The translations under genes and the position numbers were made by a program. The notes beneath the pieces are model-generated. The model did no database searches, was not told the DNA's origin, and saw only the letters and a list, made by a program, of their open reading frames with translations. Shown here piece after piece: positions 7,957 through 14,561 of a stretch of DNA of 63,756 nt. This DNA is from Betaproteobacteria bacterium. Its GTDB lineage: Bacteria > Pseudomonadota > Gammaproteobacteria > Burkholderiales > SG8-41. Each line of letters begins with the position of its first letter. Position 1 is the stretch's first letter. The DNA is taken from positions 1 through 63,756 of the forward strand of contig JACPTK010000016.1 of NCBI GenBank assembly GCA_016192825.1, read 5' to 3'.

Positions 7957-8472
7957 CAGCCTGTCGGACTTGGCATCATGAACGGTCGGTGTGAACGCAT
8001 GGGTAGTCGCTCTGGGTTATCGCCGAGCCGACAGGCTGTACTTGATGATCCCGATCACCGGTTCGACCGTGCGCTTGCGCCATGCGTACAACGCGCGTGC
8101 CTCGCGGGTCTTGAGCCGGTGCGCCCACGCCGCCAGCGGGTCCTGCGGCGCCGGCCCGAGCGGCTCGGGACCGAAGCGTTGCATCCGATCAGCGTGATGC
8201 GGCTCACGGCCCAGGGCGATCAACGGCACAAGGGGGGTGGCATCCTGGACTTGCGGCGCCGCGCAGGCCCTGACCGGGGCCTCGCTCATGAATCCGTTAT
8301 CGGCCACCAGCGCCGGCACCGTTCCCAGCTCGGGCGGCAGCGCGCGCAGACTGGCGAGCGCCGGGATGAGTTGCTGCTGGTCGTTGCCCGCTCATTCAGG
8401 TTGACTGCAGCCCCGCGCAACCTGTCGTTCCATTTAGCAGCTTGTCGGGGCGAAAGTCCGACAAGCTGCTAG
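7953..8472. mobile_element. CTAG-bounded IS remnant, 520 bp
   Basis: Both edges are CTAG. Just inside, AGCAGCCTGTCGGACTT (from 7956) and AAGTCCGACAAGCTGCT (to 8470) are inverted repeats matching at 16 of 17 positions. These are the same ends as the small elements at 4621 and 11227. The interior holds the 3' third of a DDE transposase gene on the minus strand. I read this as a decayed copy of the insertion sequence that gave rise to the small hairpin elements. Its left CTAG provides the TAG stop of the Bug receptor gene. Confidence 0.7.
8017..8319 (-). pseudogene. Transposase C-terminal fragment (IS1182/IS5-like DDE)
   Basis: About 100 residues align by eye with the end of IS1182-type transposases: LVADNGFMSEAPVRAC near the N-terminus (DDE core strand) and ALYAWRKRTVEPVIGIIK near the C-terminus, where the Glu of the triad lies in the EPV motif. 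The N-terminal two-thirds of the transposase is missing. The reading frame ends in the TIR-like string CAGCCTGTCGG instead of the usual FRQFLLRG continuation. It is a dead remnant within the CTAG-bounded element. Confidence 0.75.
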
Positions 8473-8478
8473 GAAGGG

Positions 8479-8567
8479 CGTGATGGGTGATCGGTGATAA
8501 GTGATCGGAGGCATAAGGGCGTCCGCACCGCGGTAGACTCATCACCTATCACTCATCACCGATCACG
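8479..8567. repeat. Two-arm heptamer array (GGTGATN and complement)
   Basis: The left arm, 8479-8508, is built of GGTGATC, GGTGATA and AGTGATC units. The right arm, 8538-8567, is its near reverse complement (CATCACC, TATCACT, CATCACC, GATCACG). The spacer is 29 bases. The array ends 15 bases before the next start codon. Confidence 0.75.
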
Positions 8568-8582
8568 CCGTTCCGGCCTTTG

Positions 8583-9749
8583 ATGCGGATAACGGACATC
8601 CGCGAAACGTCAGTCGCGCTGAAATCGAGCCTGCGCAACGCGGCGTTCGACTTCAGCGAGATGACAACCTCGGTGGTCGCCGTGATCACCGACGTCGTGC
8701 GCGAAGGCGGCCCGGTCGCCGGCTTTGCTTTCAATTCCACCGGGCGCTACGCCTGCGGCGCGCAGATGCGGGAGCGCTTCATTCCGCGCATCGTCAAGGC
8801 GCCGCCCGAGACACTTCTCAACGGCCGCGGCGACAACCTGGACCCGGAGAAGGTACTCGCCTGCATGATGCAGCGCGAGAAGCCGGGCGGGCACACCGAG
8901 CGCTCCGTCGCCATCGGCACGATCGAAGTCGCGGTATGGGACGCCGTCGCCAAGATCGCCGGCAAGCCGCTCTACCGCGTGCTCGCGGAAAAGTACAACC
9001 GCGGGCGAGCGGCGAAGCGCGTGCCGTGCTACGTCGGCGGCGGCTGGTACGAGCCGGGCAAGGGAGTCGGGGACCTGCAGGACGAGATCCGCGCGAGGCT
9101 CGACCTGGGCTACACGACCATGAAGATCAAGGTCGGCGGCGCCACCATCCCGCAGGACATGAAGCGCATCGAGGCCTCGCTGAAAGTGGTCCGCTCGGGC
9201 AACCGCCTTGCGGTGGACGCCAACGCCGCCTTCGACCGCGCCCGCGCGCTTGCTTACGCGAAGGCGCTCGCACCCTACGAGCTGCGCTGGTTCGAGGAGC
9301 CGTGCGACCCGCTCGACTACGCGCTGCTCGCCGACGTCGCGCACGACTACGAGGCGTCGCTCGCCACCGGCGAGAACCTGTTCTCGACGCAGGACGTGCA
9401 GAACCTGGTGGGCTACGGCGGCTTGCGCGCCGACCGCGACATCCTGCAGATGGACGTGCCGCAGTCCTACGGCATCGTGCAGCTCTCGCGCACGCTCGCG
9501 ATGCTCGAGCGCCGCGGCTGGGGGCGGAAGTCGGTGTTCCCGCACGGCGGCAACCAGATGACGCTGCACATCGTCGGCGGCTTCGGGCTCGGCGGGTGCG
9601 AGGCGTATCCCGGCGTGTTCGGCCCGTTCGCCGGCTTCGCCGACGACGCCAGGGTGGAAAATGGCACCATCAACCTGCCCGACCGGCCGGGGATCGGGTT
9701 CGAAGCGCAGAATGCGCTGTACGCGGTAATGCGTGCGTTGATCAATTAG
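8583..9749 (+). CDS. D-tartrate dehydratase-like enzyme (mandelate racemase/enolase superfamily)
   Basis: A 388-residue enolase-superfamily protein. The catalytic KxK appears as MKIKVGG near residue 180, metal ligands as Asp in AVDANAAF, Glu in WFEEPCDP and Glu in ATGENLF, and the base His in FPHGGNQM. The order and flanking text (MTTSVVAVITDVVREG, EKPGGHTERSVA, LNIVGG-like end) closely follow the D(-)-tartrate dehydratase of Bradyrhizobium from memory, so dehydration of a hydroxy-dicarboxylate in the cytoplasm is likely. ATG at 8583 is preferred to a TTG at 8580. The TAG stop begins a TAGCCGCAAAG-type repeat. Confidence 0.85.
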   Translation: MRITDIRETSVALKSSLRNAAFDFSEMTTSVVAVITDVVREGGPVAGFAFNSTGRYACGAQMRERFIPRIVKAPPETLLNGRGDNLDPEKVLACMMQREKPGGHTERSVAIGTIEVAVWDAVAKIAGKPLYRVLAEKYNRGRAAKRVPCYVGGGWYEPGKGVGDLQDEIRARLDLGYTTMKIKVGGATIPQDMKRIEASLKVVRSGNRLAVDANAAFDRARALAYAKALAPYELRWFEEPCDPLDYALLADVAHDYEASLATGENLFSTQDVQNLVGYGGLRADRDILQMDVPQSYGIVQLSRTLAMLERRGWGRKSVFPHGGNQMTLHIVGGFGLGGCEAYPGVFGPFAGFADDARVENGTINLPDRPGIGFEAQNALYAVMRALIN

Positions 9750-9823
9750 CCGCAAAGTCGCCAAGGCGCCAAGTAAGGCAAAAATAAAAGCGCGGAGAAA
9801 CGCAATTCGAATCGGAGGAAACG

Positions 9824-10036
9824 ATGGAACCGGTCAAGAACGCAAGCCATTTCTATGAGGTCGAGCGCCGGGCGAATCATGCCGCCCGGCCCGGTTTCCG
9901 CATCAACGAGTACGACTTCGTCCCGCTCGCGGGGCAGTCCGCCGTGATGCTGATCACGCAGGGGCCGTTGTTGATTAAAATACGTCCCCGGGGTGGCCCG
10001 CGATCTTCCGACGATCCACCCGGATCGATCACTTAA
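9824..10036 (+). CDS. Hypothetical small protein, 70 residues
   Basis: GGAGG lies six bases before the ATG (CGGAGGAAACG), which supports translation. The product begins MEPVKNASHFYEVERRANHA and has no membrane segment or known domain. The downstream methyltransferase starts two bases after its stop, so the two may be coupled. The last third reads like non-selected GC-rich sequence, so this may be a truncated gene. I do not recognise it. Confidence 0.35.
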   Translation: MEPVKNASHFYEVERRANHAARPGFRINEYDFVPLAGQSAVMLITQGPLLIKIRPRGGPRSSDDPPGSIT

Positions 10037-10037
10037 T

Positions 10038-10838
10038 ATGAGCCCGAAGACCCTGCAAATCCTGTGCAGCCCGCTGGAACGCGCGCCGCTCGAGCTCGCC
10101 AACGGCGCGTCTGCCGCAGGCGAAGCGGGTCAATTCCTCGTCAATCGCGAGCATGGGCTCAAGTATCCGATTCGCGACGGCATCCCGGTCTTCGTCGAGC
10201 CCCACGAAATCACCGGCATCAACAGCCGGTTTCGCGGCATCTACGACAGCTGGGCGCCGTTCTACGACTTGTTGAGCCGGGTCGGGCTGTACATCCTGGG
10301 CGTCTCGGAGGTCAAGCTGCGCAGGGAGTTTGTCGGGAGCCTCGGAATCAGGGCGGGCGACCGGGTGCTCGCGACCTCGATCGGGACGGGGTCCGATCTG
10401 CCGTTTCTCCCCCGCCATTGCGATTACTACGGGCTCGACCTGTCCGCGGGGATGCTGAGGATCTGCCTGAAGAAGATGCGGAAGCTCGGCGCGAGCGCCG
10501 AGCTCTTCCTGGGCCAGGCGGAGCATCTGCCGTTCCTGGACGAATCTTTCGACGTGGTCTACCAGATGGGCGGAATCAACTTCTTCAGCGATCAGGCGAA
10601 AGCCATCCACGAGATGGTTCGCGTCGCCCGCCGCGGCTCGAAAATCGTCATCATGGACGAAACCGAGAAAGTCGCGCGCCGGCTGGAGCACATCCCCGGC
10701 ATCAAGGCCTGGTTCCGGCATCAGCACCGGCCGATCGTTCCGCCGACCCGGCTGATCCCGCATGGAATGGAGCAGGTCGCATACCGCGAGCTCTACGACG
10801 GGCAGGCCTGGTACGTGAGCTTCCGCAAGCCGCGTTGA
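10038..10838 (+). CDS. Class I SAM-dependent methyltransferase with Trm112-like N-terminus
   Basis: A 266-residue protein. Residues 1-55 resemble a Trm112-like lead (ILCSPLERAPLEL, then LKYPIRDGIPVFVE) but lack the zinc cysteines apart from one. Residues 100-230 are a UbiE/Methyltransf_11 fold: motif I is degenerate (VLATSIGTGSDLPFL), followed by YYGLDLSAGML, AEHLPFLDESFDVVYQMG and HEMVRVARRGSKIVIMDE. The substrate is unknown; the resemblance to UbiE-type enzymes suggests a quinone or lipid-like acceptor. The start at 10038 is chosen because it opens directly at the domain. Confidence 0.8.
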   Translation: MSPKTLQILCSPLERAPLELANGASAAGEAGQFLVNREHGLKYPIRDGIPVFVEPHEITGINSRFRGIYDSWAPFYDLLSRVGLYILGVSEVKLRREFVGSLGIRAGDRVLATSIGTGSDLPFLPRHCDYYGLDLSAGMLRICLKKMRKLGASAELFLGQAEHLPFLDESFDVVYQMGGINFFSDQAKAIHEMVRVARRGSKIVIMDETEKVARRLEHIPGIKAWFRHQHRPIVPPTRLIPHGMEQVAYRELYDGQAWYVSFRKPR

Positions 10839-10853
10839 CGGCGGGAAACCCGG

Positions 10854-11111
10854 TCAACCGCCGCTCAGCGCCTGGACGATGATCACCTCGTCCGTCCCGT
10901 TCAGCGGTTGCGCCAGGTCACGCGCCTGCTCTCCGTTCACGAAGATCCGGATGTGACGCCGTATCCGGTCCTGCTCGTCCACGACGCGGAAGCGGATCCC
11001 GGGATACTGATGCTCCAGGTCGGCGAGCGCCGCCCCGAGCGTCGCGCCGCTCGCCTCGGTCTCGCCGCGCTCGGTGTACGAGCGCAGCGCGCTGGGAATC
11101 AGCACCTTCAT
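10854..11111 (-). CDS. MoaD/ThiS-family sulfur-carrier-like protein
   Basis: An 85-residue beta-grasp protein ending in ALSGG. The C-terminal Gly-Gly is the tail that is adenylated and thiocarboxylated in MoaD and ThiS. The MKVLIPSALRSYT start and DEVIIVQALSGG end match the MoaD/ThiS family. It is followed on the same strand, after a repeat element, by the BNR-propeller gene at 11381-12556 that lies upstream in transcription; I recall that pairing from other proteobacteria. The acceptor pathway is unknown, and no MoeB/ThiF activator is in the window. Confidence 0.8.
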   Translation of the reverse strand: MKVLIPSALRSYTERGETEASGATLGAALADLEHQYPGIRFRVVDEQDRIRRHIRIFVNGEQARDLAQPLNGTDEVIIVQALSGG

Positions 11112-11117
11112 TGGCAA

Positions 11118-11221
11118 CGTGACTCGTGACTCGTTACTCGTGATTCGTGAATTCCGGAAAGTGCAAACCTCTGCACGTGCATGTGAGTTCCTTCCGTTCA
11201 CCGTTCACTGTTCACGCTCGC
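11118..11221. repeat. Heptamer arms (GTGACTC / GTTCACN)
   Basis: GTGACTC, GTGACTC, GTTACTC, GTGATTC, GTGAATT run from 11119, just upstream of the MoaD/ThiS start. GTTCACC, GTTCACT, GTTCACG follow at 11197-11217. The arms are partly complementary. Confidence 0.65.
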
Positions 11222-11226
11222 CCCGG

Positions 11227-11385
11227 CTAGGAGTTTGTCGGACTTGGCTCCGACAAACTCCTTATGCAAAACCGCCTGCACGAAAAGGGGGGCAAAAAGC
11301 AATGAAAACTTCATTTCGAGCCTACTCGTCCGCCTTTTGCAGGGCAATAAGGGTCGCTATCCCGGGTGTCCGACAGGCTGCTAGG
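11227..11385. mobile_element. CTAG-bounded hairpin element, shortened copy
   Basis: Positions 11227-11367 match 4621-4761 with one base difference. The internal segment present in the longer copy is then missing, and the sequence jumps to GTCCGACAGGCTG-CTAG. The deletion endpoints lie within the repeats. The right CTAG supplies the TAG stop codon of the BNR-propeller gene. Confidence 0.8.
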
Positions 11386-12556
11386 CGAGTTCCGCTGTCT
11401 CCACGGCGTAGATCTCCGGCAGGTGGCGGGCGATGCACGACCACCGGCGTCCTTCGTCGCGACTCATCCACAATTCGCCGCTGGTCGTGCCGAAGTAGAG
11501 GCCCACGGCGTCGTTCGCGTCCGCCGTCATCGCCTGGCGCTTCACGGTCCACCACGCCTGGTTCGCGGGCAGACCGGCGCCGAGGCGCTGCCAGGACTTG
11601 CCGCCGTTGCGGGTCGCATAAACCGCGGGCTTGCCGTCCGGGCTGGTGCGCGGCCAGACCTGCGTGCCGTCCATCGGGAACACCCACGCCGTGTCCGCGT
11701 CGCGCGGATGCACGACCAGCGGGAAGCCGATGTCGCCGACCTGTTTGGGCATGGTCCTGCCGATGCGCGTCCAGGTGTCCGACGGCCGGTCGAGGCGGTA
11801 GATGCCGCAGTGATTCTGCTGGTAGAGGCGGTCCGGGTTGCTCGGGCACATCCGGATGCAGTGCGGGTCATGGAAGGTGGGTTTCGACGCGTCGAACCCG
11901 AATCCCTCGACCACGTCGAGCCCCTGGATCAGCGTCTTCCAGGTCCGGCCGCCGTCCACCGATTCGTGCACGCCGCCGCCCGACATCGCGATGTAGAAGT
12001 GCCTGCCATCGCGCGGATCGACGATGATCGAATGCAGCTTCGGCCCGTCCGGCGTGCCGTCCTGCACGGTGCCCATCCATTCCCGGAATTGCGGGTCGTC
12101 GTTGATGATCGAAAACGGCTCCCAGGTGACGCCGCCGTCCCGGGAACGGAACAATCCCTGCGGCGAAGTACCGGCGTACCACACGTCCCGGTCCGCCGCG
12201 CGGCCTGGCGTGAGCCAAAACGTGTGATCGACCGCTCTTCCGGTCTGCCCCTCGGGCGCTTTCGCGAACGCGGGCGGTTGAGCCGCTTCCTTCCAGGTGC
12301 GCCCGAGGTCGGTGGAGCGGAAGACCGTCGGGCCGAGATGGCCGGTCTTCGCCGCCGCGAGCAACGTCCGCCCGTCGCGGGGATCGAGCACGAGATGGCT
12401 GATCGTGTGCCCCAGAAAATGCGGCCCGTCGGCGCGCCAGGATTTCCGCGCCCCGTCGCCGTGATAGAGCCACGCGCCCTTGCGCGTGGCGACCAGGACC
12501 AGCACCCGGCGCGAGGTTTGCTTCCGTCCAGCTGATTTCCGTGCTTTGCGTGCCAT
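11381..12556 (-). CDS. BNR/Asp-box beta-propeller protein (sialidase-like fold, COG4447 type)
   Basis: A 391-residue protein with at least five Asp-box repeats (STDLGRTW, SRDGGVTW, SVDGGRTW, TRNGGKSW, SRDEGRRW), the signature of BNR propellers. It lacks a signal peptide and starts with a basic stretch (MARKARKSAG), so it is likely cytoplasmic. A good GAGGAG precedes the ATG at 12556. The sialidase catalytic set is not evident, so a glycosidase role is doubtful. It is upstream of the MoaD/ThiS-like gene in the same direction. The stop codon falls in the CTAG edge of a mobile repeat. Confidence 0.8.
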   Translation of the reverse strand: MARKARKSAGRKQTSRRVLVLVATRKGAWLYHGDGARKSWRADGPHFLGHTISHLVLDPRDGRTLLAAAKTGHLGPTVFRSTDLGRTWKEAAQPPAFAKAPEGQTGRAVDHTFWLTPGRAADRDVWYAGTSPQGLFRSRDGGVTWEPFSIINDDPQFREWMGTVQDGTPDGPKLHSIIVDPRDGRHFYIAMSGGGVHESVDGGRTWKTLIQGLDVVEGFGFDASKPTFHDPHCIRMCPSNPDRLYQQNHCGIYRLDRPSDTWTRIGRTMPKQVGDIGFPLVVHPRDADTAWVFPMDGTQVWPRTSPDGKPAVYATRNGGKSWQRLGAGLPANQAWWTVKRQAMTADANDAVGLYFGTTSGELWMSRDEGRRWSCIARHLPEIYAVETAELA

Positions 12557-13027
12557 GGCTCGCTCCTCTTCGGATCCGCGTTTATCCCGTTCCAATATCC
12601 GTTTTCCGAGCATCTCGCGGATCAGTAGCTATCAGGCGCTCTCAAAGGTCATTGGAACGGGATTTATCTGCGGTTTCATTTGCACGTGCCGCCGCGACCG
12701 TCGCGCGAATCGGCCGGACCGGCCGTACCTCGATGCTGCCCACGCGCGCCGGCGCATGCCGTCGCTGGCCTTGAAGCGGCCGGCCGATACGAGCCACGTT
12801 GAGCAGGCGGACGAGGGTGGCGAACACGCGGCGCGACTCGGCGCGGTGGACCGCGCCTACCGTTTCGCGCACTCGCTCGGCGGAAGCCCCGTTCATCCGC
12901 TGCGAGCGTGCCTCGCCATACGTCGCAGGTCAAGCGCGAGCTTCAATGCCGCTGGTTGACCGACGAGGAACTTCCGGTAGGATGCTTGCCTCAAACGACT
13001 GTTTTGAGACCGTAGAAAGAGAATGCC
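12557..13027. other. 471-bp gap with a gene remnant
   Basis: No intact gene is visible. A fragment of a sigma-factor gene lies at 12801-12896 on the minus strand. A short inverted repeat (CTCAAA/TTTGAG, about 12992-13010) precedes the thioredoxin-like gene and may belong to its promoter region. Confidence 0.5.
12801..12896 (-). pseudogene. N-terminal remnant of an ECF sigma factor (COG4941 type)
   Basis: Read from 12896, about 32 residues (VRETVGAVHRAESRRVFATL, then VRLL) match the first helix of COG4941-type ECF sigma factors, which begin with a V.A.YR.ESRRVLATLIRLL pattern. After that the frame loses all similarity, so regions 2.3 and 4 are missing. It is a decayed fragment. Confidence 0.5.
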
Positions 13028-13492
13028 ATGAAACGACTCGTGGTCGCATTGCTGGTTCTGGCCTGGAGCGGACTGGCCCAGGCCTACGGGCTGCCTTACG
13101 CCGTGGACTCGCTCGAGAAGGCGCAAGCGCTGAGCCAGAAGGGTGCCTCGAGGCATGTGCTGGTCTTCTACACCAGCCCCGACTGAAGCCTGTGCCGGTA
13201 CATCACCGGCGTACTCTCCGGCGGAGAGCTGAAAAAACTGTATTCGAAGGACTTCGTCGTGTTCGAGGCGGAAGCGCCCTCGAACTATCTTCCGACTGAC
13301 GAACTGCGGAAGCTTTCTTCGGCACACTACACGCCGGTCTTCGTCTTCCTCGATGCCGGCGGCAAGAAGGTGCTCGAAACGCGTGGATTCCGCAATCCGC
13401 GCGAGGCGAAAGCGCTGCATGAATTCATCAGCAAGCGCCTCTACCGGAAGACCCCGTGGCCAGCGTTCCTTGCGGCCTACCCGAACGACTGA
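13028..13492 (+). CDS. Thioredoxin-like exported protein with in-frame UGA at the CxxC site (candidate selenoprotein)
   Basis: Read through one TGA, this gene encodes 154 residues: a signal peptide (MKRLVVALLVLAWSGLAQA), then a thioredoxin-like fold. The TGA at 13184-13186 falls in VFYTSPD-(TGA)-SLCRYITG, exactly where the first Cys of a CxxC would be, giving U-S-L-C. Frame and similarity continue unbroken on both sides; later motifs such as YTPVFVFLDAGGKKV are thioredoxin-like and fit the same frame. Two hairpins follow the TGA directly (13191-13213 and 13214-13228). Either this is a selenocysteine redox protein of the periplasm or a gene inactivated by one nonsense change. The selenocysteine machinery is not in the window. 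Ordinary gene callers would report only 13259-13492. Confidence 0.6.
13187..13228 (+). promoter_or_regulatory. Candidate bacterial SECIS region after the in-frame UGA
   Basis: GCCGGT-ACATC-ACCGGC (13194-13210) can extend by three weaker pairs to 13191-13213. CTCTCC-GGC-GGAGAG (13214-13228) is a second perfect 6-bp stem with a G-rich loop. The loops lie about 14 and 34 bases after the UGA, near the range used by bacterial SECIS elements. Neither loop copies the E. coli fdhF loop, so this rests on position and pairing only. Confidence 0.35.
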
Positions 13493-13495
13493 TTA

Positions 13496-14455
13496 TCAGA
13501 GCCCGACGGCGAGATCGGTGCCAACGCCGCGCTCGCGCGCGAGCTTCAGCATCTTCACCCCGACCCACAGGTCCTGCAGCCCCATGCCGTGGGACTCGTA
13601 AAGTGAAATCTGCCTGTCCGACGTCCGACCCGGCGCCTTGCCGGCGATGACTTCGCCGATCTCGGTTAGTTGGTTCCAGCGCAGCCAGCCTTTCTCGACC
13701 GCCGGGAGCAGATCGCCACACTCTTTCTCCGCGGTGCCGCGGCCGTCCACCGTGATGACCTCGCACTTTTTCACCGCGGCGTCGTCGATCTCGCGGCGGG
13801 TGAGGGCGTTGGAGCCGGCGGCATTGATATGCTGCCCGGGCTCCAGCCACTCGCCCTTCAGCACCGGCTCGGCCGACTTGGTGATGACGTTGACGACGTG
13901 CGCGCCGCGCACCGCGGCCTCCGCGCTTTCCGCGGGCTGGACCTGCACGCGCGTCTTCCCGGACATTTTTTCGCAAAAAGCGGCAAGCCGGTCGCGATTG
14001 CGCGCGTAGACCTTCGCCGTCCCGATCTTCCTGACCTGGCACACGGCCTCGAGCTGGCTCTCGCCCTGGTAGCCGGCGCCGATCTGCCCGAGGACGCCGG
14101 CGTCCTTCACGGCGAGGTAATTGGTCGCGACCCCGCTCGCCGCGCCGGTGCGCACCATGCTCATCCACACCGCCTCGATGATCGCGTCGAGCTTCGCGGT
14201 TTCGGTGTTGATGAGGTGCACGTAGAAGCTCTTGCCCGTGGGGCGCGTGTAGTAGTACTTGAAGCCGATGTAGCCCAGCTCCGGCGCCGCCGCCTGCAGC
14301 ACGTGCTGCGTCCCGGTCGGCAGATGAATACGCGCGCGGGGGATGTCGATCGCGCGGTGCTCCGCGAGCGCCTTGTGCGCCTGCTCCATCGCTTCCAGCG
14401 CGAGGGGCATCGTCAGCAGCTTCCGGACGTCGGATTCGGCGAGGTAGCGGATCAT
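13496..14455 (-). CDS. Ornithine cyclodeaminase-family (OCD/mu-crystallin) oxidoreductase
   Basis: A 319-residue NAD(P)-dependent protein of the OCD/mu-crystallin family. The N-terminal half carries the substrate side (IPRARIHLP, GFKYYYT); the Rossmann half starts at about residue 118 (LGQIGAGYQGESQLEAV). In true ornithine cyclodeaminase the motif is GxGxQ; here GAGYQG keeps it. The family includes ketimine and pyrroline reductases, L-arginine dehydrogenase-like enzymes and alanine dehydrogenase, so the substrate is open. Start at 14455 opens at MIRYLAESDV, the typical family start. It is followed downstream by the ThDP-enzyme gene's repeat array; the two genes are co-directional and could be co-transcribed. 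Confidence 0.85.
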   Translation of the reverse strand: MIRYLAESDVRKLLTMPLALEAMEQAHKALAEHRAIDIPRARIHLPTGTQHVLQAAAPELGYIGFKYYYTRPTGKSFYVHLINTETAKLDAIIEAVWMSMVRTGAASGVATNYLAVKDAGVLGQIGAGYQGESQLEAVCQVRKIGTAKVYARNRDRLAAFCEKMSGKTRVQVQPAESAEAAVRGAHVVNVITKSAEPVLKGEWLEPGQHINAAGSNALTRREIDDAAVKKCEVITVDGRGTAEKECGDLLPAVEKGWLRWNQLTEIGEVIAGKAPGRTSDRQISLYESHGMGLQDLWVGVKMLKLARERGVGTDLAVGL

Positions 14456-14470
14456 TCTTTCGATTGAACG

Positions 14471-14561
14471 GCGTGAGTAGTGATTGGTGAGTAGTGAATG
14501 GACTTCAACCTCGCGCCGGACTTGCGTTTGTCCACTCACCACTCACTATTCACCAATCACG
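14471..14561. repeat. Two-arm heptamer array (GTGAGTA/GTGATTG and complement)
   Basis: Left arm 14471-14500 (GTGAGTA, GTGATTG, GTGAGTA, GTGAATG) and right arm 14532-14561 are near-perfect reverse complements across a 31-base spacer. The right arm is followed by GCTTTTTTG. On the minus strand the TGA stop codon of the ThDP enzyme (14557-14559) is part of the last GTGATTG unit. Confidence 0.8.
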
